Positions 1 to 8,706 of a DNA stretch of 33,850 nucleotides are shown here, one piece after another. Each line of letters begins with the position of its first letter. The stretch's first letter is position 1. Below the pieces are notes generated by a model. That model saw nothing but the letters and a program-made list of their open reading frames with translations, ran no database searches and had not been told where the DNA came from. A program made the position numbers and the translations under genes. Origin of the DNA: a virus; the IMG/VR virus record IMGVR_UViG_3300032246_000596, positions 1 through 33,850 of that record; one strand, given 5' to 3'.

Positions 1-123
1 TCGACAATATCAGGCCCGAATCCGCCGTCGATTTCAACCGATGAAGGAACGTTACCTGGAACGCTAATTTCGATGATTGTCAGTGACATTTAAGCAGCGG
101 AAGTTGGAGGCTTTTGCATGAAA
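1..123. repeat. Terminal direct repeat, copy 1 (circular closure)
   Basis: Bases 1-123 are identical to 33728-33850. The tail-fibre gene that starts at 33816 has its first codons present again here (its start codon equivalent is at 87-89), and the gene ending at 90 continues directly into it across the junction. An exact repeat of this length at both ends of a contig is usually a k-mer overlap from assembling a circular or circularly permuted genome. A true short terminal repeat cannot be excluded from sequence alone. Confidence 0.9.
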
Positions 124-425
124 TTGATTGGCTTCTCAATGATGCAGATTGTGTTTCCTGCCGAGTTTTTCAGCTTTATTCCGTAAATGTATCGACCTGG
201 ATTGATCGTCATTTGGGCATCGGTCTTCAGAACTGAAATAATGCCGTTTGCAGGAGTAGGAATCGTTGGAATAAGGTCGACAACGTAGGTAGTCGAATTG
301 CTATTGAGTTTGATCCATCCAGTGACAGTGCATCCAGTAAGGTCAAACGCTGTTCCTGCTGCATTTTTCGCGGTAAATGACAGCGAGAATGCGGCGTTGC
401 AGTAGGCTCTTGCTATGTTTGCCAT
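90..425 (-). CDS. Small tail/fibre-adjacent structural protein, unknown fold
   Basis: The 111-residue product has no signal peptide or membrane segment. It is rich in Thr, Asn and beta-branched residues, with phrases such as DLTGCTVTGWIKL near residue 28 that resemble the beta-sandwich N-termini of baseplate-upper-type proteins. Its stop codon directly abuts the start codon of the long tail fibre (33816, equivalent to 89), so the two are co-translated across the circle junction. A role at the tail tip or in fibre attachment is inferred from position only. The upstream 83-bp gap carries a pair of dyad elements at 449-481. I do not recognise a specific family. Confidence 0.6.
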   Translation of the reverse strand: MANIARAYCNAAFSLSFTAKNAAGTAFDLTGCTVTGWIKLNSNSTTYVVDLIPTIPTPANGIISVLKTDAQMTINPGRYIYGIKLKNSAGNTICIIEKPINFMQKPPTSAA

Positions 426-448
426 TTGCGGGAAAGCTAGGGTGAAAC

Positions 449-481
449 TTAGGTTTTGGCAAGATTTTTAGCTTTTGCTAA
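449..481 (-). promoter_or_regulatory. Pair of TTAGG-N4-GCTAA-type dyads, 19 bp apart
   Basis: Two 14-bp elements read TTAGGTTTTGGCAA (449-462) and TTAGCTTTTGCTAA (468-481) on the plus strand. The second is a perfect inverted repeat. Their start-to-start distance is 19 bp, the same as in the pair at 9791-9823. They fill the gap between the tail gene ending at 509 and the start at 425. Regulatory function is inferred; paired protein-binding sites on a late promoter is one option. Confidence 0.45.
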
Positions 482-508
482 GTTTTTTGAGGTGATTGTT
501 GAGCTATT

Positions 509-1489
509 TCATTTCCAGAGGATCGGTCCTTGTTGGATCGAAATGCAGGTCGTGCCGTCCGAGTAAGCAACCGGGATGCTTTTAGCTGTCGCGGTATTTG
601 CTGGCATTGAGCTTGCAAAAAATGGACCTGTCAGCCCGGTGACGACTCCTGCCGAAAGTGTGACCGTAACGTAGAGGTAGCCAGCAATCGGCGCTGGAAT
701 TGGAACAAGTGAGCAAGACATCGTGAAGTCTTGTCCGGAATTGTAAGTGGTTTTCCCGTAGGTGGTCGCATTGTAAGCGCCGGTTGGATCATTAATTGTA
801 AAACTGCTTGGAAGAGGGCTTGAATTGATTGCTATAATATTTGTCCCATCATCAATTACTGGGCAATACGTCAGAGGTTCAAAAGTATCAATCCGCCATG
901 ATCCGTTTTGATATATACCCCATTGGTTTGATGTGTAAATTCCAGCTAGTGCGGTTCCAGCGGTAACTTCTACTAGTAAAGACGGGAAAACATATCGTCC
1001 CTCGTAAGCCAGCGCCAACGTGAACGGAGTTCCTCCATTGTAAGTTGTCTCACCGTAAGTGGTAGAGGTAAACGTTCCAAATGGAGCCTCTGATGACGTT
1101 GCTCCTGTCATCGTTGCAATCGTCCCAGTATCATCATAAAGTATCGCTGTATCAAGCGAAACATTATGCGTTATGCTTTGACCGTATCTATTTGTCCATC
1201 CGTGCAGAGATTCTTGGTAAAAATAGCCAATCGGTGAGTTGCTTCCACTAAGTGTTCCACTCAAGATTAAATTGCGTCCTGATCCACCTAGAAAAACAGG
1301 TGGATCATTTTGAGTGACCTCCCGTGCTGCAATCCGTGAAACAAACGTTTTTTCGTTTGTGAGTGCCTTATTGTATCCATCTGGGATCAGTGTGAACCTA
1401 GCCGTTGGTGAAACACTAATGTCGATTAGAGATCCTCCGGTCATGTAGATATTCCCCTCTACGTCTAGCCATGTTTGGAACTGGTTCAT
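509..1489 (-). CDS. Tail tip structural protein with internal duplication
   Basis: The 326-residue protein is Thr/Ser/Tyr/Gly-rich, as phage tail-tip beta-proteins often are. It contains two related segments: TTYGETTYNGGTPFTLA near residue 143 and TTYGKTTYNSGQDFTMS near residue 242. This indicates a duplicated domain roughly 100 residues long. The start codon at 1489 overlaps the stop of the preceding hub-like gene by ATGA. It lies between the hub-like protein and the dyads at 449-481, so it probably closes the main tail operon. No family was recognised; host contact or tail-tip decoration is an inference. Confidence 0.65.
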   Translation of the reverse strand: MNQFQTWLDVEGNIYMTGGSLIDISVSPTARFTLIPDGYNKALTNEKTFVSRIAAREVTQNDPPVFLGGSGRNLILSGTLSGSNSPIGYFYQESLHGWTNRYGQSITHNVSLDTAILYDDTGTIATMTGATSSEAPFGTFTSTTYGETTYNGGTPFTLALAYEGRYVFPSLLVEVTAGTALAGIYTSNQWGIYQNGSWRIDTFEPLTYCPVIDDGTNIIAINSSPLPSSFTINDPTGAYNATTYGKTTYNSGQDFTMSCSLVPIPAPIAGYLYVTVTLSAGVVTGLTGPFFASSMPANTATAKSIPVAYSDGTTCISIQQGPILWK

Positions 1490-3381
1490 AAATATTCAAA
1501 GTTGTCTTGAGGAGTGCGGCGGATGCGGTCTGTAAAGGATCGGAAGTCTAGGCGCGGAGGAGTCCCTAGCTCGATTGAGGTTCCCCCGCTTTTAATATCG
1601 AGCGACTCGGAAGAAACAAGAGCTTTCATCGTGGAGTATGCCGTAAAGCTGTTGGAGATATTGACCACCTTTCCACGATAGCGAGTCCCCCCGACGTCTT
1701 GCTCTTTGAGGTCAATTGATCCAGCGTAGGGAACAAAGTCCTGCGCTCCTTTGAGGTTTGCAGCAAGACCGGCAGGTGGTGCAATAAATGAGAAGTCGGC
1801 AGGTTTGTAAATCGGACATCCATCAATTAGATAGAACGTAAATCCATTCATTGCGACTGGAAACGTTCCCGAAATGGTAGCTCTGCGAGTGCTTCCGACG
1901 TAAGTTGTGATCGTGTAAGTATTGGTCGGATTTTCTCCAACTTGAACTCTTGCTCCTAGGTAGTAATTGTCTGAAACCTCAAACCCAGCTGGCATTGTAA
2001 ATTGGGTTGTCGTGTTTCCAGTGCCGGTTCCTGCTGTAACAGGTTTTGCTCCGTTTACAAGGTATCCACTGATTGAAAATGGCTTGGAGAAGAAATCGTA
2101 AGTATATGTGTCAATACCAAAAGTTTGAGAAGATACAGCTACAAGTTTTTTTACCCATGGGATTTCATACCACCAAGCTGGCAATGAATAAGTGGTAAGT
2201 GTTCCTGATCCTCTTGTGCTTTTTGAAGCGGCAAACAAGTAATAGATATCCCCTGTAATTGTGACTTTCTCAAAAGTGTATCCAGTATCCCACGACGGTG
2301 GATTCTCGCCAGTGATTAAATATTTACCAGTAAGATTTGCATACGTTCCATCTTCAAGCAAATAGGATGTCGATTTTGCTGTTGCAACACCAGAAGTTCC
2401 AATCGAATACGGCCCAACTGCAACAGGTAATGATCCGTACTTTTTGATTGCTGCCGCACAGTCTGAATCTTTTTGGATAATAAAATAATCCGCTAACGAT
2501 ATTGGTGTTGTCTTTAAATTGTATTTATCATAAACGCTATTCGGAATAAACGTATCAAGTTCTTGACCAGAAACTGTCAGCTTGTGGATTCGTGCCGGTG
2601 CCGCAGTTCCACTGGTCTGCGCGACGTATTGGGTCAGTCCTCGAACGTCGTGCTTGTTGTAATCAAGAACCACCTGATCAACCTTCATTTCCCATAGCGG
2701 CTTAATCGAAATGCTTTCAATTGGCGAAGTTCCGACCGTTAGCGTTTCAATCGTAGCCGTTGACCTTCGCGTGACGATCATTGTTGGTGGCGTCGTGGAA
2801 TAGTCGAAATAGGTCATTGTGTCAGGCACAAGCCGGATCAGTTCTGACAACGCCTGGGCGCATGAGCATTGATTGAGAGTGATTCTGGGAACGTCAAAAA
2901 ACGTTGCCACACTTCCACGCTGAAACGGTGCGCCCAATACGATAGCTCGGTCCATTAGGTTCTCAATTGCCGTCTTGAGATTGACGCCACCCGATGTGGT
3001 GCCGAAAATGTAGGACATTCGATCCGCCGTTGCTCCGGTCGCGTCTGTTTTCGAACTTGTGAGGTTGATTCGATCTAACCACCACCAGGGGCCGGCAATG
3101 ACAATTGAAATGGTTTGCCCACTGCTTGTGATCTGGACCGGGTTGTCAATTACATGACCGTGGAAAAAGCGCGTTCCATTACGTAAAAGTGTCACAGTTT
3201 GTCCAAGCTCCGCGACCATTGTTGTAGTCACATCTTGTGGAGAAATCGTGATCGTTAGCTCATCTGCGTCCAATGAACGAAAGTTCAACGATGCAGTATC
3301 AATGGCAAGTGATTCTAGCGTCCGAACGGTTGCGTCCAGAGTCTTTCCTGCTTCACCTTGAATGGTCCATGCAATTGGCAT
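1486..3381 (-). CDS. Tail hub / tail-associated protein
   Basis: The 631-residue protein directly follows the tape measure, the usual place for distal tail or hub proteins. The N-terminal 110 residues read like a baseplate-hub first domain: alternating beta strands, a phrase LGQTVTLLRNGTRFFHGHVIDNP around residues 59-82, and then an aromatic patch (GPWWWLDRI). Hub proteins of the gp27/late-control-D type show the same 'instrument setting, perturbation, response' strand order. The remainder is beta-rich and Tyr/Thr-rich, compatible with a receptor-facing region. It overlaps the tape-measure stop by one base at 3381 and the downstream start by ATGA. The hub role is probable from position and partial pattern; no catalytic motif was seen. 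Confidence 0.65.
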   Translation of the reverse strand: MPIAWTIQGEAGKTLDATVRTLESLAIDTASLNFRSLDADELTITISPQDVTTTMVAELGQTVTLLRNGTRFFHGHVIDNPVQITSSGQTISIVIAGPWWWLDRINLTSSKTDATGATADRMSYIFGTTSGGVNLKTAIENLMDRAIVLGAPFQRGSVATFFDVPRITLNQCSCAQALSELIRLVPDTMTYFDYSTTPPTMIVTRRSTATIETLTVGTSPIESISIKPLWEMKVDQVVLDYNKHDVRGLTQYVAQTSGTAAPARIHKLTVSGQELDTFIPNSVYDKYNLKTTPISLADYFIIQKDSDCAAAIKKYGSLPVAVGPYSIGTSGVATAKSTSYLLEDGTYANLTGKYLITGENPPSWDTGYTFEKVTITGDIYYLFAASKSTRGSGTLTTYSLPAWWYEIPWVKKLVAVSSQTFGIDTYTYDFFSKPFSISGYLVNGAKPVTAGTGTGNTTTQFTMPAGFEVSDNYYLGARVQVGENPTNTYTITTYVGSTRRATISGTFPVAMNGFTFYLIDGCPIYKPADFSFIAPPAGLAANLKGAQDFVPYAGSIDLKEQDVGGTRYRGKVVNISNSFTAYSTMKALVSSESLDIKSGGTSIELGTPPRLDFRSFTDRIRRTPQDNFEYL

Positions 3382-4799
3382 TATCGAATATTTCCAGAGC
3401 TTTTGATTTGACCTTGAAGAGCCTTAATTTGTGCATCATGCACATTTTGATTTGCGATGACAGAGCGTTGCAAATCAATCAACGATTGAATAGTTCCTAC
3501 GCTTGTTTCTTGACCAGTCTTAAGTGTTGCCATCAGTAGCTGCAATGCCGCGCCAACTTTTAGCATTTCATCAGATGTCAGTTTTCCATCTGCAAGCGCA
3601 TTTTCTGCAATGGTTTTAGCTTCTGCTTGCGCTGCATTAATCGGAACAAGCCCATCAACCGTTTCTTTTAATTTTGTTGCAAAATCGGCTGTTGCGGTAA
3701 TCCCTAAATCAAGGATCGTATTTTGTGTTGCCGCTGCTACCGCCAACTTTTGCTGGTCTGCAATTTCTTGAGCTGCACGAAGGTTTAGAAGAGCCTCTTC
3801 CGTTGCGCGGCCAGCGACTTCAGCCTGTTTTGAAATATCGTCTTTATTTTTTGAATTGATTGCAACGGCATATCCAAGTTTTTCAATCACGGCTTGCTCG
3901 CGTTCTTGGGCTGATTGGAACGCTTGTTGAGCCTCTGCAAGTTTTTGATCAATCGCTGTATTCTGTGAGCCTTGCTCACGCAGCGCTGCGTTTGCTGCCA
4001 CCTTATTAGGATCGGCTCCGTTGCGAATATCCATCGCGTCTTGGAGCTTCGCTGCGGCTTCGACTGCTGCCGCTTTTGAATTTTGAACCGCAATTTGCCG
4101 ATTTAATGCCGAAGTTTCAGCTTCAATTGCAGCAAGCTCTCGACCGAAAACTCCTTCCATTGAATTGGAATTAGCAGCATCAACCGCAGCTTTTCTTTCA
4201 GCTTGCATCTTAGCTAATGCCACGCTTGTCGCAGCAAGTCGCTTATTTGCAGTATCTAAATCATCTATCGCTTCAGATGCATGATCAGTAAGAGCGGCCC
4301 ATAGTGAGTCGAGCGGATGGGCAAGCATCCCGAGTGTCTCAATTTCAACTGAGTAGCGACGCGCCCATTCTGGATCAACCTCGGCCATCTTATTTGCCAA
4401 GGTTGAAACTTCATCGACTGCAAATTTTGCTGCTGTCGCAACTGCCGCGACACCACTTGCAACTGCTGCTGTATTTTGCGCGGTCTTTATAACCGCAGCG
4501 CTTTCTGCTTCGGCAGATTTTACTGCATTTTTTCGGATATTACCCTTGGCAGTTTCAACATCTAAGGCTCGTTGTGCTGCCTTTGTTGTATCTTCTACCG
4601 TTGTTTTGATTTCATCTTGAACCTCAACTTGCTCTTTGGCTTTGCGATTCGCTTCATCAAGCATTCCTCCAAATCCACGACTTTCACTTTGATTAGCTGC
4701 GTCGTTTACTTTTTTGAGCGAAGTCGCTGCCTTTTCAGCACCAGACGTATCAGCCTTGGTGTTGATGTTAATATTAACGTTCTTGGATGCGTCGGCCAT
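3381..4799 (-). CDS. Tail tape measure protein (short)
   Basis: The 472-residue product is strongly Ala/Lys/Glu/Gln-rich and largely helical with long coiled-coil stretches, from NININTKADTSGAEKAATSLKK at the N-terminus through Ala-rich heptads in residues 70-360. That N-terminal pattern is common in phage tape-measure proteins. Its place between tail-tube genes and the hub agrees. Taking about 0.15 nm per residue, a rule known for tape measures, the tail would be roughly 70 nm, a short siphovirus tail. No lytic or peptidase domain is visible. The start at 4799 overlaps the preceding gene's stop codon. Confidence 0.75.
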   Translation of the reverse strand: MADASKNVNININTKADTSGAEKAATSLKKVNDAANQSESRGFGGMLDEANRKAKEQVEVQDEIKTTVEDTTKAAQRALDVETAKGNIRKNAVKSAEAESAAVIKTAQNTAAVASGVAAVATAAKFAVDEVSTLANKMAEVDPEWARRYSVEIETLGMLAHPLDSLWAALTDHASEAIDDLDTANKRLAATSVALAKMQAERKAAVDAANSNSMEGVFGRELAAIEAETSALNRQIAVQNSKAAAVEAAAKLQDAMDIRNGADPNKVAANAALREQGSQNTAIDQKLAEAQQAFQSAQEREQAVIEKLGYAVAINSKNKDDISKQAEVAGRATEEALLNLRAAQEIADQQKLAVAAATQNTILDLGITATADFATKLKETVDGLVPINAAQAEAKTIAENALADGKLTSDEMLKVGAALQLLMATLKTGQETSVGTIQSLIDLQRSVIANQNVHDAQIKALQGQIKSSGNIR

Positions 4800-5563
4800 T
4801 ACGGTGCGGTGGTCCTCCCGGTAAGTTGAACACTGAGAGCTACGGTTGCGCCCTTGTGAGCGGTTCCGACGTTGGCTTGCACGTCATACAAGGAAAGCGT
4901 TGGAGTGATCGTGTCAGCTACTCCTACAGTCGTGTCCGCGCTGGATGGTGCCGCAGTGATTCCAGGTGATGGCGAGCCATTGGCAAGTGCAAGGTTTAGC
5001 GTCACATCATTTGCTGCCGCTCGTTTGGCCGTCAATACAATCGAAGTGCCGGTTCCTCCAATGGTGAATCGTTTTGATATTTCAGTGACACTTGCAAGTG
5101 CTGTTCTGACTTTTGCAGCCCATAGTGTTGGCGTATCGCCGGAAGCAATCGCAACTGTTGTTGCAATCGGTGATCCGATGACATTTGCCGCTGTCAGAGT
5201 GGCAATTACATTGTTACTTGAGGATGCTGTTCCGACCGCTGTTGCGGTTTCTACCTGGGCTGTTCCGCTAACTGTCCTTGCACCTAGAATTGCTGTTGCG
5301 TCGGTCTGATTGCGTAAATCGGAAGGTAGGGAAAGCAGGTAGAATTCCGCCAATTCCCGAGAGTCAAAAGTCAGCATCGAATCAAACGACACTGTTACCA
5401 TTGAGCCTGGACGGAAGAATTGACGTCCTTCGGTAGCGCCGATGTAAGAAACCTGCTGGAAATTCGTGCGCGGCTCAATGCGGAGATTGCTCGTCTCCGA
5501 TGATCGTCCAGAACCTCCAGCGAGGTCTAGTTTGACAGCCCCGACAGTGAAAGTGCAGACCAT
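4799..5563 (-). CDS. Tail protein between tube and tape measure
   Basis: The 254-residue protein sits where tail assembly chaperones or minor tail proteins are normally encoded. The N-terminal 100 residues are beta-rich. The middle (about residues 95-215) carries a Thr/Ala-rich module with phrases IGSPIATTVAIASGDTP and LWAAKVRTALA, a pattern seen in repeat modules of phage structural proteins that alternate strands with one helix. No frameshift signal of the lambda G/GT type was noticed. It begins 4 bp after the tail-tube stop. A structural role is likely; the exact one is not clear. Confidence 0.55.
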   Translation of the reverse strand: MVCTFTVGAVKLDLAGGSGRSSETSNLRIEPRTNFQQVSYIGATEGRQFFRPGSMVTVSFDSMLTFDSRELAEFYLLSLPSDLRNQTDATAILGARTVSGTAQVETATAVGTASSSNNVIATLTAANVIGSPIATTVAIASGDTPTLWAAKVRTALASVTEISKRFTIGGTGTSIVLTAKRAAANDVTLNLALANGSPSPGITAAPSSADTTVGVADTITPTLSLYDVQANVGTAHKGATVALSVQLTGRTTAP

Positions 5564-5566
5564 GAT

Positions 5567-6478
5567 TTAAGCGACCGCAGTGATAGTGTAGAGAGCGACC
5601 TGCGCACCGGTTGAGAAAGTGCGCTTTGCTTTAAGCGTGAGCGTTCCCAGTCGGTTTGACTTTGGATCAAAGTTGCGCTCAAGGCTGAGAACCTGCACCG
5701 CAGCACAATCAAAGTTCAGACCGCCGCTTGTTGCAGTGGAAATATCCAAGACTGCGCTTGCAAGCTCTTCACCGGCATCGAGTCCATCGAAGTAGGTATC
5801 AAAGACCGTATCAGTGACGCCAACTGGAATACAGGTGATCGTGCAATCAATTCCGCCAAATGTCTTATCGACTAGTCCAATCCCGTCTACCATTACGTCG
5901 TTGCTCGTCATGTCGAAGGCGATTTCAAATCCTCCCTCAGAGTAAAATGGGGTGCCTCCTGCCAGCGTAGCGGCATAGGGCGCTGTGATGATCTTGGAAG
6001 GTTCAAATGCGGTCCCAATTGATCCTCCTGCTCCAACGGTGAAATAGTCCACTTTGTTCATTGGATCGCCATTCTTTTTCAAGACGGCCGTGAACGTTAC
6101 GCTGCCAAATGCGGTCTTCGCCGCGCTCGCTGAGATGCTTGGAATTTTCGTGATGAAGGCTGAAAGAAAAGTGTAAGTCGCATCAGGAGAAACAATCACC
6201 AGTGGCGTATCAGTGCCGGTTGCGAGCGATGCCCCGAACGTGGCATTGCCTTGTGCGAAAAGAACCGTGAGCGCTTCAATCTCACCGACTGGCGTGAATT
6301 CGATTGTCTGCGTGAAGTCGGTCTTTCCTCGTCCGACAACGCCGTAAGAATCCGTCTCTTTGTCAAACGTAGCATTGGCCTGGGTGATCTTGACGCCTCC
6401 TTTAGCATAAAAGGTAGCGCCTCCATACGTGATCTTGCATGGTCCTCTGACAATTGTGGTGCGGTCGAAAGTTGGCAT
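5567..6478 (-). CDS. Major tail tube protein candidate
   Basis: The 303-residue, beta-strand-rich protein opens MPTFDRTTIVRGPCKITYGGATFYAKGG, a typical tail-tube N-terminus, and has two roughly symmetric halves. Residues around 165-300 echo the first half with FYSEGGFEIAFD and a final strand set. It lies upstream of the tape measure and downstream of the completion-type protein, the standard order for siphovirus tail genes. Duplicated-domain tube proteins are known in several siphoviruses. Assignment rests on position and composition; no diagnostic motif exists. Confidence 0.65.
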   Translation of the reverse strand: MPTFDRTTIVRGPCKITYGGATFYAKGGVKITQANATFDKETDSYGVVGRGKTDFTQTIEFTPVGEIEALTVLFAQGNATFGASLATGTDTPLVIVSPDATYTFLSAFITKIPSISASAAKTAFGSVTFTAVLKKNGDPMNKVDYFTVGAGGSIGTAFEPSKIITAPYAATLAGGTPFYSEGGFEIAFDMTSNDVMVDGIGLVDKTFGGIDCTITCIPVGVTDTVFDTYFDGLDAGEELASAVLDISTATSGGLNFDCAAVQVLSLERNFDPKSNRLGTLTLKAKRTFSTGAQVALYTITAVA

Positions 6479-6484
6479 GAGCGT

Positions 6485-6967
6485 TTAGCGTGAAGGTTCA
6501 GTTTGTTGGATGTAAAGTCCGATGGAAAAAGTGACAGCGTATTGAATGGTTGATTCGTCCGTCTGTGATTTGATTGACTTGAAAATTAGACCGCCGCCTG
6601 TGACTGCTGCTCCGTTCTCATCAAGCGGACGATGGTTTTGCAGAATGTTAGCAACTGCTTCTGAAATTTGAGAGGCTGGATTCGTCAATCCCGGTTTCTG
6701 TCGCCAGATTGCAGGGATCTCAACGCAAGTCACAACAAACTGGCAATCTCCAAGATCCGGACCAGGTGTATCAGCATCGGAGTCGCCAGTTCCCTCAAAG
6801 CTAATCATTACAAAAGCTCCAGTCCTGCTTCCTGCGATTTCGATTTGCTTAAAGACTTCCTTTTCGTCATCCTGTAAGACTGGAATAATGGGCGAAGTGC
6901 GGAAGTAATCGCTCTCTCGCAATGCTTTCCCCATGCTTTCCGTTACCTGTTGGAGAATTGATGGCAT
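6485..6967 (-). CDS. Tail completion / terminator-like protein
   Basis: The 160-residue protein has the outline of minor tail-completion proteins: an N-terminal helix (SILQQVTESMGKALRES), a strand-helix core, a conserved-looking LxDCQFVVTCVEIP strand near residue 75, a helix with ISEAVANILQNHRP, and final strands. It lies between a head-tail connector candidate and the tail tube, the position of tail-terminator proteins in many siphoviruses. The start at 6967 overlaps the preceding stop codon. Moderate confidence; family not recognised with certainty. Confidence 0.55.
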   Translation of the reverse strand: MPSILQQVTESMGKALRESDYFRTSPIIPVLQDDEKEVFKQIEIAGSRTGAFVMISFEGTGDSDADTPGPDLGDCQFVVTCVEIPAIWRQKPGLTNPASQISEAVANILQNHRPLDENGAAVTGGGLIFKSIKSQTDESTIQYAVTFSIGLYIQQTEPSR

Positions 6968-7419
6968 CAGCGAACGGTGATAAAATCGAGAAGGTCACGA
7001 CCGCCATAGCGGACTGGATAAACTGTCGATGAAGCGTAAACAGCGGCACCTGCATCGTCAGAATCCGCATTGTTGTTTCCGAGGTCTTCCAGATACTTTT
7101 CAGCAGCATCAGAAGCGGCGGATCTGTTGTCTCCGTTGTAAGTTGCCAGACCGGGAAAGCTATTTGTAAGCGTTCGCAGGACAAGAGTGTAAGCGTGTCT
7201 GACAGCGCCTGGAGGGACAAACAAGCCAGTCGCCAAGGCGGGAGCCAAGCCCCGTTTCCTGCGACCTGCGTTGACGCGCGAGACGATCTCAAGTGCTACT
7301 TCGGAAAGTGCCGTTGAGATCTTTGTATCAGGCGTTGGAGATTCTGCTAAAAGCCCATCATATTCATCACCGTTTACACGGTCACGAAATGCGTCAGCCG
7401 ATAGAGCAACCCAAGCCAT
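6967..7419 (-). CDS. Head-tail connector, gp36/DUF1320-like candidate
   Basis: I place the start at the ATG at 7419 (MAWVALSADAF...), giving about 150 residues, because the in-frame extension to 7455 would enter a hairpin and adjoining palindrome. The product is mostly helical, with a phrase FRDRVNGDEYDGLL and a later helix LVLRTLTNSFPGLATYNGD. This fits the helical adaptor proteins next to the coat gene (gp6/gp36 group), which plug the portal and connect head to tail. Position directly downstream of the coat supports that. The DUF1320 link is suggestive, not firm. Confidence 0.5.
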   Translation of the reverse strand: MAWVALSADAFRDRVNGDEYDGLLAESPTPDTKISTALSEVALEIVSRVNAGRRKRGLAPALATGLFVPPGAVRHAYTLVLRTLTNSFPGLATYNGDNRSAASDAAEKYLEDLGNNNADSDDAGAAVYASSTVYPVRYGGRDLLDFITVR

Positions 7420-7424
7420 TCGAT

Positions 7425-7478
7425 TCAAATTTGAATGAATGCCCGCGCCATCCACTCGGACAGCGCGGGACTATTCAT
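7425..7478 (-). CDS. 17-codon mini-ORF after the coat gene
   Basis: A short frame (MNSPALSEWMARAFIQI) begins 14 bp after the coat stop and ends 5 bp before the next start at 7419. The strong hairpin 7442-7469 lies wholly inside it. It may be a coupling mini-cistron that lets ribosomes travel from coat to connector through the hairpin. It could also be chance, since no conservation can be tested here. Confidence 0.25.
   Translation of the reverse strand: MNSPALSEWMARAFIQI
7442..7469 (-). terminator. Hairpin after coat gene, plus adjacent palindrome
   Basis: Minus-strand RNA can form a 12-bp stem (outer CCCGCGC / GCGCGGG, perfect; inner part with G-U pairs) closed by a four-base loop. No U-run follows, so it is not a standard intrinsic terminator. 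An mRNA 3' stabiliser or partial terminator after the highly expressed coat gene is more likely. A perfect 14-bp palindrome, ATTCAAATTTGAAT, follows at 7423-7436, just before the next start codon. Confidence 0.5.
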
Positions 7479-7491
7479 GATGAGCAACCAA

Positions 7492-8664
7492 TTAACCCAG
7501 AAGAGTAGCAACAAACTCTGGCTTCCACACTTTCCAAGCGTAGAAGCAAGTGATGTCAAACATGACCTTGCCATAACCGCGATAGAGTGCGATTTCAAAG
7601 GACATACCGGACTTTTCGTCATACATGGTCATGCGATCCACAGCAGCATCACCACCGTATGGCTGAGCAGGCGGACGCATGACAAGCTCGACGGCGGACT
7701 TGTGGAAGCCAAGGTTGCCGGTGTAGTTTGCAGCGAGCGAGAGAGCGCGAGCGGTAGCTCCGGTGGCTTTCTGGAGGCCTGGAGCGTTAAGAACGAGCGT
7801 TGCAGCGGTCGAGGCATCGGCCACTCCAGTCTTGACGACATAGACGTTTCCGGTGTCGTTGGCGATGCTGAGAGCATCACCTGCAACGATGGTTCCAGTT
7901 CCAACCGATGCGGTAAGCGTGATGCTCGTTGCACCGAGGGCGAAGCCAGCGGCAGCGGAAGTTGGCGAGCTGGCAAGCGTTCCCTTGGTGTGAGCGGCGA
8001 CACCGGCAGATTCCTTGATGGAGAATCCAAAGATGTTACCGAGTTCACCATTGCGGAGCAAGTTAGGTCCACCAGCTTCGTTGACCTTGTAGAGGTTTGT
8101 GAGCTTGCGGAATCCAGCACCGGCGGTCGTGTCAATGACGCAGGAGACATCGCTGTCAAGCGGTGCGCCGTTGTCAGTGAGGATCTTGCGAAGATCAGCG
8201 AGCGGATTGATGTTGGTGGCAAACGGACTAGTTCCAGCGGTGCCAGTGGCGCGGCTCGATCCGTTTTTGATGGCAATACCACCATCAGCTTCGATTGCGT
8301 TGCGGATCTTCCGAAATGCTTGAGCGAACATCTGCAACCGGGCGTATTCGCCACCGGCCGTGTTGTCGAGTTGGCGCTGCTGTTCGCCGGTCAACGGGAT
8401 CTGAACGTTTGCCACCTTGTCGATGGTCATCGTTTCGTTGTTGAGCGTCTGAGCGTCACCGTCAGGGATGGTCATCGCTGGGGTGTAACTGGTGTTCAGC
8501 GTAGGCTGGCCAGTGCGGAGCGAGTTGACAGTGCCGCCGATGGAGACGCCTTCGCTGCCTCCGTTGACGATTACGGACTGCATAAAGCCAGTCGGTTCAG
8601 CGGCGATAAGATCGCGGGCCTGATAGATTTGCTCGGTGAGCGAGGAGATGGTGAGATTAGCCAT
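7492..8664 (-). CDS. Major capsid protein, P22 coat-like
   Basis: The 390-residue protein lies directly after the protease/scaffold gene, the standard coat position. It resembles the P22 gp5 coat group: an early strand pair around TVNSLRTGQP, then TMTIDKVANVQIPLTGEQQRQLD near residue 80, a long helix with YARLQMFAQAFRKIRNAIEAD, and a C-terminal FHKSAVELVMRP ... GMSFEIALYRGYGKV ... FYAWKVW block. A Thr/Ala-rich beta insertion at about residues 220-310 could be an I-domain-like accessory module. Its leader is A/C-rich and lacks a Shine-Dalgarno sequence despite the expected high expression. The coat call is strong; the P22 link is moderate. Confidence 0.75.
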   Translation of the reverse strand: MANLTISSLTEQIYQARDLIAAEPTGFMQSVIVNGGSEGVSIGGTVNSLRTGQPTLNTSYTPAMTIPDGDAQTLNNETMTIDKVANVQIPLTGEQQRQLDNTAGGEYARLQMFAQAFRKIRNAIEADGGIAIKNGSSRATGTAGTSPFATNINPLADLRKILTDNGAPLDSDVSCVIDTTAGAGFRKLTNLYKVNEAGGPNLLRNGELGNIFGFSIKESAGVAAHTKGTLASSPTSAAAGFALGATSITLTASVGTGTIVAGDALSIANDTGNVYVVKTGVADASTAATLVLNAPGLQKATGATARALSLAANYTGNLGFHKSAVELVMRPPAQPYGGDAAVDRMTMYDEKSGMSFEIALYRGYGKVMFDITCFYAWKVWKPEFVATLLG

Positions 8665-8706
8665 GATGTTTTAGATGTGAGTGTTTTTAGTGTTGGTGAA
8701 AATGTT

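Noticed and set aside
4799-6478. Programmed frameshift as in lambda G/GT
   Set aside because: The genes are separated by a stop and 4 bp, and no convincing slippery heptamer was noticed at the junction.
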